Counted from the stretch's first letter, positions 25,312 through 34,895 are shown. The stretch is 64,000 nt of DNA from an uncultured Eubacteriales bacterium (GCA_900545135.1 UQXL01000012.1:8212-72211); one strand, 5' to 3'. Notes: generated by a model not told the origin, from the sequence alone. Translations and numbers: made by a program.

Positions 25312-26979
25312 TTAAACAGCCTTAAATTTTATGTTTATTTCAGTTCCCTCGCCCTCCGTGCTGTCTATGTCCAGCTCGCCGCCAAGATAGGCTGCGGCGT
25401 GCTTCACGATGGAAAGGCCCAGGCCGGTGCCTCCGGTAGCTTTGGAATGGCTTTTGTCTACACGGTAAAATCTTTCAAAGACTCGTTTCAGGTCGCTTTT
25501 AGGGATGCCTATGCCGGAATCTTTGACCGTCAGCAGGCATTCGTCGCCGATTTGCTTTACCGATATTTCTACGGTTCCGCCCTCTTTATTGTATTTTATG
25601 GCGTTGTCGCACAGGTTATATATTATTTCTTCCAGTATGGTCTCTGCGCCCATTATGCTCACATGACTTCCGCTGACATTGACGGTGACGCGAGCCTCAT
25701 CAGCCTTTGCCCTGAGCCTGCGGGCCACGTCTTCCGCACTGCCGAGAACGTCTATTTCCTCCTGCTCGTCGGGCACGGTGTTTTCGTCCAGCTGTGAGAG
25801 CTTGATTATGTCTTCTATCAGCGAGATGAGTCTTGCAGATTCTTCTTTTATGGTAAGTGCAAAGCCTTTGACGTCTTCAGGCTTTACCAAGTCTCCGCTC
25901 AGCATATCCGATACTCCGTAGATAGAGGTGAGCGGCGTCTTCAGTTCGTGGGAAACGTTGGAAGTGAATTCGCGGCGCAGCTTCTCGCCCCTCTCCTTTT
26001 CCGTTATATCCAGGATTATCAGGATGGCTCCGGTCACCTTTCCGCTGTCGTAGACAGGGTTTGCGATGATTTCGCAGATAGACTCGTGGAGCGATAACGT
26101 CGTCCGGCAGTTGTTTCCGGCGAGGGATTCGGTGACGGCTCTGCGGAAAGCCTCGCTCCTGTTGAGTCTGAGCACAGTCTCAGACTTGCCGGCTGCTTCC
26201 GCCTCCAGCATCCTTATGGCGCTGCTGTTATAGGTGAGGATTTCCATATCTTTGTCTATGATGATGAGACCCTCGGCCATATTTTCCGTTATTATCCTGA
26301 ATTCATTCTGCTGCTTCTTGAGGTTCTCCATCTGGCGGCGTATCTTGCTGTTCTGCTGATGTATCCTGTGCAGCAGGGGCACGATCTCTTCGTAATTTTC
26401 CCTTATATCAGGAGAATCTAGGTCTATATCGTTGATAGGTTTGATGATCCCTCTGGTTATGCGCGCGGAAATGACGGCTCCAAGAGCGACCAGCACCACA
26501 ACTATCACCAGCACCATGCCGAAAGTATCCAGGATCAGAGCCACTTGTGAATAATGGCTGGAGGATAATCTCAGTATGTCTCCGTTATCCATCTTAAGCG
26601 CATAGTAACGCGTGTCCTGCGCCATGGTATTGGAATGTCTTACAGCATATCCCTCACCGTCCGCAAGAGCCTCTTTTACTTCTTCTCTCTCAATGTGACT
26701 GGACATCTCGTCAGAATTGGCTTCGCTGTCGAAGAGGACTTCGCCGCTGCTTTTTATCAGCGTTATACGGCTGTCGATGTTGCTCGCTTCTCCCACTCTC
26801 TTCAGATATTCAACACCCTCATTTTCAATGGCAACCTCGACCATCTTGGCTTCGTCTCTCAGCTCGTCGTCTATCTTTTCTCCGAGATAATCGTACATGA
26901 CGCCCATCACAAGTCCGGTGCATGCAAGCATCGTAACGAGGGAAACCAATATTATACCTGTAAATATCCTTTTGGTCAT
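25312..26979 (-). CDS. phoR: PhoR-type sensor histidine kinase
   Basis: 555 residues. Two membrane segments (about 5-28 and 150-172) flank an extracytoplasmic domain; then a HAMP-like linker, a PAS domain (about 225-330; ITENMAEGLIIIDKDMEIL), the phospho-acceptor HELKTPLTSIYGV and the ATPase motifs DNAIKYN, DSGIGIP and GGTGLGLSI. This matches PhoR/WalK-like kinases. The ATG at 26979 overlaps the response regulator stop codon (TGATG) and uses the GGAGGAAC in its end, so the two are translationally coupled. Operon context with pst genes points to phosphate control. Confidence 0.9.
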   Translation of the reverse strand: MTKRIFTGIILVSLVTMLACTGLVMGVMYDYLGEKIDDELRDEAKMVEVAIENEGVEYLKRVGEASNIDSRITLIKSSGEVLFDSEANSDEMSSHIEREEVKEALADGEGYAVRHSNTMAQDTRYYALKMDNGDILRLSSSHYSQVALILDTFGMVLVIVVVLVALGAVISARITRGIIKPINDIDLDSPDIRENYEEIVPLLHRIHQQNSKIRRQMENLKKQQNEFRIITENMAEGLIIIDKDMEILTYNSSAIRMLEAEAAGKSETVLRLNRSEAFRRAVTESLAGNNCRTTLSLHESICEIIANPVYDSGKVTGAILIILDITEKERGEKLRREFTSNVSHELKTPLTSIYGVSDMLSGDLVKPEDVKGFALTIKEESARLISLIEDIIKLSQLDENTVPDEQEEIDVLGSAEDVARRLRAKADEARVTVNVSGSHVSIMGAETILEEIIYNLCDNAIKYNKEGGTVEISVKQIGDECLLTVKDSGIGIPKSDLKRVFERFYRVDKSHSKATGGTGLGLSIVKHAAAYLGGELDIDSTEGEGTEINIKFKAV

Positions 26980-27653
26980 CAATCAGTTCCTCCAATTCTG
27001 TATCCTATTCCTCTTATGGTCTCCACAAGGCTGCCGCACTCCTTGAGCTTAGCGCGGAGCGTCCTTATGTGAACGTCGACAGTCCTGTTTTCGCCGTCGA
27101 ACTCATATCCCCATACATCACGCAGTATGGCGTCCCTGGTGAGAACCTTTCCTCTGTTCTGCACCAAAAGGCAGAGCAGCTCGAACTCTTTCAGCGTCAG
27201 AGTCACGTTTTCTTCTCCGGCTTTGATTATATGCTTGGCAGGGCAAAGATAGAGATTGCCTATCCTGTATTCTTTCTCGTCGCTGACAGGCTCCGTCCTC
27301 CTGAGAAGAGCCTTTACCCTGGCGATGAGCTCCATGGTGCCGAAAGGCTTGGTGACGTAATCATCGGCCCCTCCGTCCAGACCCACGACTTTGTCGTATT
27401 CCGTGCCCTTGGCCGTCAGCATCATTATCGGCATATTTCTGGTTTCCGCTCCGCTCCTCAGCTTGGAAAGGACTGAAAGGCCGTCTTCTTCGGGAAGCAT
27501 GATATCTAATATGGCCATGGCAGGCTTCTGTTCTTCCATGGCAGACCAGAACTCGCTGGGCTTTTCAAACCCTTTGGCGTCGAGTCCCGAATTATTGAGC
27601 GCATATATGACAAAATTCCTTATATTATTGTCGTCCTCCAGTAAATATATCAT
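26979..27653 (-). CDS. phoB: PhoB/PhoP-type response regulator
   Basis: 224 residues of the OmpR family: receiver domain with phospho-acceptor Asp in AILDIMLPEEDG and Lys in DYVTKPF, and a winged-helix DNA-binding domain (about 128-220; LTLKEFELLCLLVQNRGKVL, RTVDVHIRTLRAKL). Directly follows phoU (20-bp gap) and overlaps phoR. It would activate pstS and related phosphate-starvation genes. Confidence 0.9.
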   Translation of the reverse strand: MIYLLEDDNNIRNFVIYALNNSGLDAKGFEKPSEFWSAMEEQKPAMAILDIMLPEEDGLSVLSKLRSGAETRNMPIMMLTAKGTEYDKVVGLDGGADDYVTKPFGTMELIARVKALLRRTEPVSDEKEYRIGNLYLCPAKHIIKAGEENVTLTLKEFELLCLLVQNRGKVLTRDAILRDVWGYEFDGENRTVDVHIRTLRAKLKECGSLVETIRGIGYRIGGTD

Positions 27654-27672
27654 CTGAATTCCTCCGTCTGAA

Positions 27673-28350
27673 TCAGTTTTTCTCCTCGGATTTCTCGTCA
27701 GGCTTTTCGTCGGGATGCTGTCCCGTAATGCTGTAGGCGACCCATTCCCCTATGTTGGTAGTATGGTCGGCTATCCTCTCAAGATACTTGGCGACCATCA
27801 GCAGGTCGAGATAGAGCTGTCCTTTTCCCGGTTCCTCTGAAATCATGACGATCAGGTCGCTCTTGACTTTGTCGAAATATCCGTCGACTATGTTGTCATC
27901 CACTATGACCTTTTCCGCCAGTTCCAGATCTTTCTTGACGAAAGAGTCTACGCTTTCTGTGACCATCGACGAGGCAGCCCTGGCCATCATCTGCAGATTG
28001 TCTTCCTGTGGAATTCCCTCCCCCTCTTCTATGTATCCGGCGATTTCAGCTATATCTTCGGCGTGGTCGCCTATCCTTTCCATGTCGCTTATCATCTTGA
28101 GGGCGGAGGAAATCACCCTCAGATCTCCCGCCACAGGCTGCTGCTGCAGCAGAAGTCTCATGCAGAGATTCTCTATCTCTCTTTCTTTCTGGTCTATCTG
28201 GCGTTCAGCCTCGAAGGCTTTTTCGGCCATATCCATATCGCCCTTGAAAAGCGCCTGCATCGCATACATCACAGCTTCCTCGCAGAGAGCTCCCATTGTT
28301 ATCAGCTCTGCGTTGAGGGTCTCAAGCTGTTGATCGAATCTGTTTCTCAT
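27673..28350 (-). CDS. phoU: Phosphate transport regulator PhoU
   Basis: 225 residues, two PhoU three-helix bundles (about 10-95 and 115-210) with the metal-binding-type motifs MERIGDHAEDIAE and LERIADHTTNIGEW. PhoU links Pst activity to kinase signalling. Start at the ATG at 28350, four bp after the pstB stop codon; a TTG further upstream would overlap pstB. Confidence 0.93.
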   Translation of the reverse strand: MRNRFDQQLETLNAELITMGALCEEAVMYAMQALFKGDMDMAEKAFEAERQIDQKEREIENLCMRLLLQQQPVAGDLRVISSALKMISDMERIGDHAEDIAEIAGYIEEGEGIPQEDNLQMMARAASSMVTESVDSFVKKDLELAEKVIVDDNIVDGYFDKVKSDLIVMISEEPGKGQLYLDLLMVAKYLERIADHTTNIGEWVAYSITGQHPDEKPDEKSEEKN

Positions 28351-28354
28351 AAAA

Positions 28355-29104
28355 TCACCCAAACCTTCCCGTAATGTAATCTTCCGTTCTCTTATCCTCA
28401 GGAACGGAGAACAGTTTTTCAGTATCGTTGTATTCCACTACTTCTCCCAGGAGGAAAAAGGCGGTTCTGTCAGAAATTCTCGTGGCCTGCTGCATATTGT
28501 GAGTTACTATGACTATAGTATACTTGTCTTTCAGCTCCACCGCAAGGTCTTCAATTTTTGACGTAGAAATCGGGTCCAGCGCAGACGTCGGTTCGTCCAT
28601 CAGGAGAACCTCCGGCTCCACGGCCAGAGCTCTGGCAATGCAGAGCCTCTGCTGCTGACCTCCGGAAAGTCCGAGGGCGCTTTTTTTCAGTCTGTCTTTC
28701 ACCTCGTCCCAAATCGCGGCGTCCCTCAGAGATTTTTCCACTATCTCGTCAAGGGCGACTTTGGAGCGGATTCCATGGGTCCTCGGTCCGTAGGCTATGT
28801 TGTCGTAAACACTCATCGGAAAGGGATTCGGTTTCTGGAAAACCATACCCACTCTCTTCCTGAGCAGATTAACGTCCATGTCTTTATATATATTTTCTCC
28901 GTCCAGCTTTACTTCCCCCTCTATGCGGCATCCCTCCACCAGGTCGTTCATCCTGTTGAGAGTCTTGAGAAGCGTGGATTTTCCGCAGCCGCTGGGGCCG
29001 ATGAAAGCTGTTATCTCTTTTTCTCTCATATCGAGATTTATATTTTTTAACGCCTGAAACTGGCCGTAGTATAAATCAAGATTTTTTACCGTTAATTTGT
29101 CCAT
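28355..29104 (-). CDS. pstB: Phosphate ABC transporter ATP-binding protein
   Basis: 249 residues, normal for PstB. Walker A GPSGCGKST, Q-loop MVFQKPNPFPMS, signature LSGGQQQRLCIARAL, Walker B VLLMDEPTSALDP and H-loop IVTHNMQQATR. Energises phosphate import with PstA/PstC. 17-bp gap from pstA. Confidence 0.96.
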   Translation of the reverse strand: MDKLTVKNLDLYYGQFQALKNINLDMREKEITAFIGPSGCGKSTLLKTLNRMNDLVEGCRIEGEVKLDGENIYKDMDVNLLRKRVGMVFQKPNPFPMSVYDNIAYGPRTHGIRSKVALDEIVEKSLRDAAIWDEVKDRLKKSALGLSGGQQQRLCIARALAVEPEVLLMDEPTSALDPISTSKIEDLAVELKDKYTIVIVTHNMQQATRISDRTAFFLLGEVVEYNDTEKLFSVPEDKRTEDYITGRFG

Positions 29105-29121
29105 ATAATTTACCTCTTCAT

Positions 29122-29985
29122 CTACCTCTTGCTCGCAAGTTTTTTCGCCGCCACGCCTGAAAGAGCGTTTATCAGAATTACCACCACCAGCAGTACCACC
29201 GCCGTCGCGTAAGCCTGCTCGGTGTAAAGCCCCTCGTTCATCAGAGCGTACATGTGCACCGACAGGGTTCTGGTCGACGCGAACAAGCTGTCCGGCACCA
29301 CCGGATTGGTTCCTGCCGTAAAAATCAGCGCAGCCGACTCCCCTACGATTCTTCCTATGGCCAGTATTACGCCTGCCAGGATTCCCGGTACCGCCGAGGG
29401 AAGAACAATTTTAAATACCGTCCTCAGTCTTCCTGCTCCAAGGCCGAAGCTTCCCTCTCTGAAAGAGTCGGGAACAGAGAGCAGCGCTTCCTCAGTGGTC
29501 CTCATTATCAGCGGCAGTATCATTATAGCCAGCGTTATGGCTCCGGAAAGCAGCGTATATCCCCAATCAAGAGTCAGCACAAACAGCACGTATCCGAACA
29601 GACCGTAGACTATCGACGGTATACCGGAAAGCGTCTCGGCCGTTATCCTCACGACTTTGACCAGCTTGTTGCCGCGTCTGGCGTATTCCACCAGATATAT
29701 GGCCGAAAAGACTCCCAGCGGCACTGCCAGCAGCAGCGAAAGAGCCGTCATGATCACGGTGTTGATGATAGCCGGCATCATCGAAACATTCTGGCTGTTG
29801 TATTCCCAGTCGAACAATCCCGGCAGCGTCAAATTGGGAATTCCGTTATAGAGTATGTATATGATGAGGAACACAAGAACTGTTACAGTTATCAACGCGC
29901 TCAGGCAGACCAGCAGAAACAGCAGGCCTGAAAGCGGACTTCTCTTGTATTCCTTCATTTTCTGTGAAAAACTTCTGCCGCCCAT
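29122..29985 (-). CDS. pstA: Phosphate ABC transporter permease PstA
   Basis: 287 residues with six membrane segments. Family signatures include ETLSGIPSIVYGLFGYVLF and the cytoplasmic coupling loop SVPDSFREGSFGLGAGRLRT. The start codon shares one base with the pstC stop codon, so translation is coupled. Confidence 0.94.
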   Translation of the reverse strand: MGGRSFSQKMKEYKRSPLSGLLFLLVCLSALITVTVLVFLIIYILYNGIPNLTLPGLFDWEYNSQNVSMMPAIINTVIMTALSLLLAVPLGVFSAIYLVEYARRGNKLVKVVRITAETLSGIPSIVYGLFGYVLFVLTLDWGYTLLSGAITLAIMILPLIMRTTEEALLSVPDSFREGSFGLGAGRLRTVFKIVLPSAVPGILAGVILAIGRIVGESAALIFTAGTNPVVPDSLFASTRTLSVHMYALMNEGLYTEQAYATAVVLLVVVILINALSGVAAKKLASKR

Positions 29986-30836
29986 CAGTTGTCCCTCCTT
30001 CTAAGCAGAGAGAATGAAAGATTTATTATCAGGATGAAAACGAAAAGCACGACCGCAGTGGCTATCAGCGCGTTTCTGTGAATACCGTCCGAAGCGTATC
30101 CCATCTCCAGCACTATGTTTGCCGTCATCGTTCTCACTCCGGAAAGCAGCGAATCAGGTATTATAGCCTGATTTCCCGCTATGTATACCACCGCCATGGT
30201 CTCGCCGATGGCTCTTCCTATACCCAGGATCACGCCGGCCAGTATGCCCGACTTGGCTGCCGGAAGCATGGTAAAGAACACGCTTCGCTCGTGGGTGGCT
30301 CCCAGCGCGAGGGAGCCCTCATAATAGCTCTCAGGCACAGCTCTCAGAGAGCTTTCCGCAACTCCTATGATCGTCGGTAATATCATTATGGCCAGCAGTA
30401 CAGAGGCGGTCAAAATGCCCTTGCCGCTGCCGCCGAAGATGTCCTGCACCACAGGCACGATCACCATAAGGCCGAAAAATCCGTATACTATGGACGGGAT
30501 TCCGGCCAGCAGGTCTACGGCTGGCTTTAATAATTTATACAGTCCTTTGGGACAGAACTTTGCCATGAAAACGGCGCAGAGTATGCCTATGGGAACACCC
30601 AGAATGATGGCTCCCGCCGTCACGTAGATGCTTCCCAGGATCATCGGAAAGATTCCGAATTCACCCTCGAGAGGCTTCCACGTCGTTCCGCCCAGAAAAT
30701 CGAACACGCCTATTTCCGCTATTGTCGGAAATCCCTTTGAAAATAGAAAGGCGCATATCACGATAACTGCAATTATGGATACCGTGGCAGAAGCCATGAA
30801 AATATATTTCATGGCTGTTTCAGAATATTTCTTCAT
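29985..30836 (-). CDS. pstC: Phosphate ABC transporter permease PstC
   Basis: 283 residues with six membrane segments. GIPSIVYGFFGLMVIVPVV and the coupling loop AVPESYYEGSLALGATHERS are characteristic, as is GRAIGETMAVVYIAGN. Pairs with PstA in the membrane. 58-bp gap after pstS. Confidence 0.94.
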   Translation of the reverse strand: MKKYSETAMKYIFMASATVSIIAVIVICAFLFSKGFPTIAEIGVFDFLGGTTWKPLEGEFGIFPMILGSIYVTAGAIILGVPIGILCAVFMAKFCPKGLYKLLKPAVDLLAGIPSIVYGFFGLMVIVPVVQDIFGGSGKGILTASVLLAIMILPTIIGVAESSLRAVPESYYEGSLALGATHERSVFFTMLPAAKSGILAGVILGIGRAIGETMAVVYIAGNQAIIPDSLLSGVRTMTANIVLEMGYASDGIHRNALIATAVVLFVFILIINLSFSLLRRRDN

Positions 30837-30894
30837 TTTTTTGCCTACCTTTTGTCATTGTTTGCTAATGCTTTTATGAAGACCGGAGTTCTGC

Positions 30895-31755
30895 CTACTC
30901 CCAAGTTGTCGTCTCGCCGGTGAAGATGCTGCGAATCTGTTCTGTGCTCAGGTCGTCAACGCTGTTTTCAGTGTTTACAATCACTGCGATTCCGTCCAGG
31001 GCGATCTGCGTCTGCTCAACGCCTTTTGCAGTCTCTTCATCTTTCAAGTCTCTTGAAGCCATTCCTATATCACACGCACCCTCGATGGTGGAAGTGATTC
31101 CGGCTCCTGAACCTGTCTGCTGAATTTCTATCTCTACTCCGCTGTACATTTCCTTGTATGCGTCAGCCAATACTTCCATCACCGGCGCTACTGAAGTTGA
31201 ACCTGCAAGGACGATTCTTCCGGTCAGTCCATTCTGCTGAACATATTCTGCAGGGTTATCTACGTTTGAAATGTATCCTTCGCTGCTTATGATGTCCTGA
31301 CCTTCTTTACTCATGATGAAAGTTATGAAGTCTTTTGCCAGGTCGCTGAGCTCTGATCCCGTAACTACGTTGAAAGGTCTCACGATAGGATAGTCGCCTG
31401 CTTTGATGTTTTCTACAGTAGCTTCAACTCCGTCCACCTTTATGGCCTTTACAGTGTCGTTGAGGGAACCCAGGGATATGTATCCGATAGCATTTACATT
31501 GCCTGCCACTGTGCTCATAACTACGGAAGTTGAAGAAGAGATTTCTGCGTTGGCAGTAGTGTTGTCCTTGTCGTCTACTTTGATTCCCATCAGCTCGGTG
31601 AATCCGTCTCTCGTTCCTGAACCTTCTTCTCTGGAAATAACGGTGATTTCTCCGCCTTTCGCATCGCTGCCGCTGTCGTCGCCGCCGTTGCCGCAGCCTA
31701 CGAGTGCAGTGAATGACATCACAAATACTAAGATTAAACCAATTACTTTTTTCAT
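30895..31755 (-). CDS. pstS: Circularly permuted phosphate-binding lipoprotein PstS
   Basis: 286 residues with signal peptide and lipobox ALVGC (Cys 21). All segments of a normal PstS are present but in swapped order. After the signal come ITVISREEGSGTRDGFTELM, NAIGYISLGSL, IVRPFNVV and FIMSKEGQDIISSEGY, which in ordinary PstS form the second half. Only then, from about residue 176, comes GRIVLAGSTSVAPVMEVL, followed by QQTGSGAGITSTIEGACDIG, IALDGIAVIVN and IRSIFTGETTTWE at the stop, which normally form the N-terminal half. The break falls in the loop between the tryptophan after IFTG and the REEGSGTR strand, so the fold can close. First gene of pstSCAB-phoU-phoB-phoR; AGGAGG before the ATG. 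Confidence 0.9.
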   Translation of the reverse strand: MKKVIGLILVFVMSFTALVGCGNGGDDSGSDAKGGEITVISREEGSGTRDGFTELMGIKVDDKDNTTANAEISSSTSVVMSTVAGNVNAIGYISLGSLNDTVKAIKVDGVEATVENIKAGDYPIVRPFNVVTGSELSDLAKDFITFIMSKEGQDIISSEGYISNVDNPAEYVQQNGLTGRIVLAGSTSVAPVMEVLADAYKEMYSGVEIEIQQTGSGAGITSTIEGACDIGMASRDLKDEETAKGVEQTQIALDGIAVIVNTENSVDDLSTEQIRSIFTGETTTWE

Positions 31756-31810
31756 TTCATTTTCCTCCTAGAAAATATCTTAATTTGTTTTTTCCTTGTT
31801 TACATCTCGT

Positions 31811-31854
31811 AGTATACTAAGTCAATGTTAAGTGTGAAATCTCGTTTTTGTTAA
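31811..31854 (-). promoter_or_regulatory. Candidate PhoB-controlled pstS promoter
   Basis: Minus-strand TTCACA (31833-31838) and TATACT (31811-31816) are 16 bp apart. TTAACA motifs at 31826-31831 and 31849-31854 resemble TTHACA Pho boxes, although their spacing is not the usual 11 bp. Confidence 0.45.
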
Positions 31855-32084
31855 ATGTGGGTTAAAGATTTTTGGAGCTCGGCTTACGTATTCCGTCCCG
31901 GCTCGCGCGGTTTGAACCGGGGGTATGCTTCAGGTTGCTGACGGCTTCCGCGGTCTGCCTCAGCTTGCACAGTCTGTCTCAGCTTGCGTGTCTCAGCCTT
32001 TTCGCCCTTATTACTGACTTTCTTAAATTATACGCATCTTCTGCTTGGTCATATTCATGGGCTCAGGATTTTAGTATCTGCGTT
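31855..32084. other. Gene-free segment upstream of the pst operon
   Basis: No gene, RNA or clear structure seen apart from short direct repeats of CAGCTTGC-like text (about 31960-31995). Confidence 0.4.
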
Positions 32085-32135
32085 AAAAAATAAAAAACGC
32101 GCGCGATTTTGACACATTCTCCTGTTCGCGCACGC
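32085..32135 (-). terminator. Terminator of the GTPase-nuclease gene
   Basis: On the minus strand GCGTGCGCGA (32126-32135) pairs, with G-T wobble, with TCGCGCGCGT (32097-32106), followed by TTTTTATTTTTT. It is 66 bp past the stop codon. Confidence 0.78.
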
Positions 32136-32200
32136 TTGCAATTTCACTTATAAATTCGTCTCTCTGTCTTCAGTCTTCCCCTTGCTCCGCTTTAGACGCT

Positions 32201-34888
32201 TCACTGACCTCCCGGCAGCTTGCCGGCCAGCGGCCGGTTGAAAGATTTTTTCTGGCCTTTCAGAAGTCTGCGGATTTCTTCGGAGGCAGACGACACCTCG
32301 GCATAGAATTCTCTGGCTGACATTCGCGCCGCACCGTCGCCGAGAGCCGCCATCTGCACAGGCATGTCGGAAGTAACGACGGTCACGCTGAAATCTCTTC
32401 CCATTCTGTACACGCTCTCTTCTATGAAACGGTCCGCTGTCTGTGCCTCTTTTGTATACACCACCTTGAGCTCGCCGTAATCCTGCACGCTGCCCTTGCT
32501 GCCGCTCACCTTGTATCCGTCAAAGACGACCGTCATGCCGACCTTTTTATAAGCGCGGTAATTCTCGAGAATCTCTATCAAGGTCTCTCTGGCGGAATCT
32601 ATATTTTCCCCGGCCAGAGACGACAGTTCCTCCCATGCGAAAATCACATTATAGCCGTCGACTACGAAATAGTGTTCGCCTGCAGTTTTGGACGCTTTCT
32701 TGAGCTGAGGAAACTCTCCGCTCATTGTCTGCGGCCTTGCAGGCTTTCTGCTACCCCGGGAAATACGCTCCCGCCTCAAAGACTCGTCCCGCTTGCTCCT
32801 GCCGTAGGTCTTAAGAAATATTTCGTCCAGTTCTTTCTGGGAAACACTCTCCGCTGCGCCGCCGACCGCCGCCGAGCTTGCCGCCCGCCTGATTTCTTCT
32901 TCCTTTATATATCTTCCGTCCTCTGCCAGCCTGTAGCCGCTGTCCACATGGGCCATTTCGTCCACCTTTTCCCAGCTGACCAGAGTAGCACTGCCGCCGG
33001 TGCAAAAAACAGAAGACGCAGGATTTTCCAAATCGCTTTCAAAATTATAGCCTTTTTCTTCTATCACTGTCTGGCTTTCCTGACATTCTCCGTACCCGCA
33101 CGGAAAAGCGGAGAATCTTCCCAGGCCTTTCGTATAAGCGAGAACCTCCTGATGATAATCTTTGAGGTATTTCACAGGCCCTCTGCCGGTTACAACTGAT
33201 ATATCGTTATTTAACGATTCAGGTGCGTCGCACGAAGCTCCCAGCCTCTGCATGTCGGAAAGAACTCGCCCCACGCTGGCGCCGGGCACTTCCGCGTAGA
33301 AATTGCATACCGGCTCCAGCAGGATGTTTTCCGCTTTGCACAGACCCTGACGCACGGCTCTGTAGGCAGCCTGGCGGAAATCTCCGCCCTCGGTATGCTT
33401 CAGATGAGCTTTTCCTCCTATAAGCGTTATTTTCATATCGGTAATAGGCGATCCCGTCAAAATGCCCAAATGCTGACGTTCCTGCAGGTTTGTCATTATC
33501 AGCCTCTGCCAGTTCCTGTCCAGTTTGTCCTCGCTTACGGCCGTATCAAAGACGAGACCTGAGCCGCGTTCCAGCGGCTCCATCAGTACCTGAACTTCCG
33601 CGTAATGCCGGAGCGGTTCAAAATGGCCTATGCCGATGACCGGCCTGGCTATGGTTTCTTTGTATATGATTCCGCCCTCGCCGAAGTCTATGTCCATATC
33701 GAATCGTTCTTTTACGATATGTTTGAGAATTTCAAGGGAAAGCCGCCCCATCACTTTGACGTGGATTTCCTGCAGCGACTCTTTCCACAGAATCTGAAGC
33801 GTAGGCTCTTCTTCCTCGATCTGCCTGAACTTCTGAAGCGCCGAAACCGCGTCAACGTTTTCCGGCAGGATAACTCTGTAGGTGAGCGCCGGTTCAAGCT
33901 GAGCTTTCACAGAGGATCTTTTTCCCTCCATTCCAAGACCCTGACCGGCATAAGTCGCGGAAAGGCCTGTGACTACGCAGACCGTACCGGCATGCGCCTC
34001 CGGGACTGACTCAAAGCTTCTTCCTGAATAGAGCCTTATCATGTCGATCTTTTCATCTTTTCCACTGTAAGATACAGGCATACGGCTGTATATCCTGCCG
34101 CCCGTTATCTTCATGTGAGTCTGCCTTATGCCTTTCGAGTCTCTGCTTATCTTATATACTCTGGCTCCGAATTCTTCAGGATAATCAGGAGAAAGGGTGA
34201 GTTTCTCCAGAGTACGGAGGAACTCGCTCACGCCCTCGAGCTTCAGCGCAGAGCCGAAGCATATGGGAAAAAGATTTCTCTTTCGTATGGCAGAAGCAAT
34301 CGCCGCTTCAGAAAGCTTCTCTGTTTCCAGAAATTCTTCCATAAGTCCCTCGTCGCAGACCGCTGCTTCTTCGCCGCTGGCCGCCTTTCCGTCCCAGAAC
34401 TCCGCAAATCCTCCTCCCAGCCTGGAATTCAGCTCGTCCATGATCCTTTGCTTGTCCGTTCCCGCCTGATCCATCTTATTGACAAAGATAAAGGCCGGAA
34501 CGCCGTAGGCTTCAAGCAGTCTCCACAGAGTGACCGTGTGACCCTGAACGCCGTCGGCTCCGCTTATGATGAGGACAGCGTAATCAAGAACGCCAAGAGT
34601 TCTCTCCGCTTCCGCGCTGAAATCCACATGACCCGGAGTATCCAAAAGAGTAAATTCCTTATCGCCGCAGGAAAACCCGGCTTCTTTGGAAAACACCGTT
34701 ATCCCTCGGTTCTTTTCGATGGTATTGTTATCCAGAAAAGCCGTCTTATGGTCCACTCTGCCCAGCTTTCTGATAGCTCCTGAAGTATATAAGATCGCTT
34801 CTGAGAGGGTCGTCTTGCCGGCGTCGACATGAGCCAGGAGACCGATGCAGATGTGCTTATTTTTTTTATTTGATGACGTATTTTCCAC
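32201..34888 (-). CDS. TetM/EF-G-like ribosomal GTPase fused to a NYN (YacP/Rae1-like) nuclease domain
   Basis: 895 residues. Residues about 10-640 form an elongation-factor-G-type GTPase of the TetM group: G1 HVDAGKTTL, G2 RGITV, G3 LLDTPGHVDF, G4 NKMDQ, then the translational domains II-V (EPLRHYAEVQVLMEPLERG and following). After a charged linker (about 680-735), residues about 738-870 are a NYN domain of the YacP/Rae1 family: FVVDGYNVIFAW, VVFDGYKV, AQTADRFIEE and VVTSDMPVQ hold the acidic residues of the active site. Rae1 in Bacillus is known to cut mRNA in the ribosomal A site, the same site TetM visits; a ribosome-targeted mRNA nuclease is the natural inference. Tetracycline protection is not implied. 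GTG start at 34888, AGAAAGGGG 7 nt upstream. Confidence 0.9.
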   Translation of the reverse strand: MENTSSNKKNKHICIGLLAHVDAGKTTLSEAILYTSGAIRKLGRVDHKTAFLDNNTIEKNRGITVFSKEAGFSCGDKEFTLLDTPGHVDFSAEAERTLGVLDYAVLIISGADGVQGHTVTLWRLLEAYGVPAFIFVNKMDQAGTDKQRIMDELNSRLGGGFAEFWDGKAASGEEAAVCDEGLMEEFLETEKLSEAAIASAIRKRNLFPICFGSALKLEGVSEFLRTLEKLTLSPDYPEEFGARVYKISRDSKGIRQTHMKITGGRIYSRMPVSYSGKDEKIDMIRLYSGRSFESVPEAHAGTVCVVTGLSATYAGQGLGMEGKRSSVKAQLEPALTYRVILPENVDAVSALQKFRQIEEEEPTLQILWKESLQEIHVKVMGRLSLEILKHIVKERFDMDIDFGEGGIIYKETIARPVIGIGHFEPLRHYAEVQVLMEPLERGSGLVFDTAVSEDKLDRNWQRLIMTNLQERQHLGILTGSPITDMKITLIGGKAHLKHTEGGDFRQAAYRAVRQGLCKAENILLEPVCNFYAEVPGASVGRVLSDMQRLGASCDAPESLNNDISVVTGRGPVKYLKDYHQEVLAYTKGLGRFSAFPCGYGECQESQTVIEEKGYNFESDLENPASSVFCTGGSATLVSWEKVDEMAHVDSGYRLAEDGRYIKEEEIRRAASSAAVGGAAESVSQKELDEIFLKTYGRSKRDESLRRERISRGSRKPARPQTMSGEFPQLKKASKTAGEHYFVVDGYNVIFAWEELSSLAGENIDSARETLIEILENYRAYKKVGMTVVFDGYKVSGSKGSVQDYGELKVVYTKEAQTADRFIEESVYRMGRDFSVTVVTSDMPVQMAALGDGAARMSAREFYAEVSSASEEIRRLLKGQKKSFNRPLAGKLPGGQ

Positions 34889-34895
34889 GAAAATA

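Noticed and set aside
32201..34888. Tetracycline resistance gene
   Set aside because: The GTPase resembles TetM, but the nuclease fusion and lack of mobile context argue for a housekeeping or stress role; resistance cannot be claimed.
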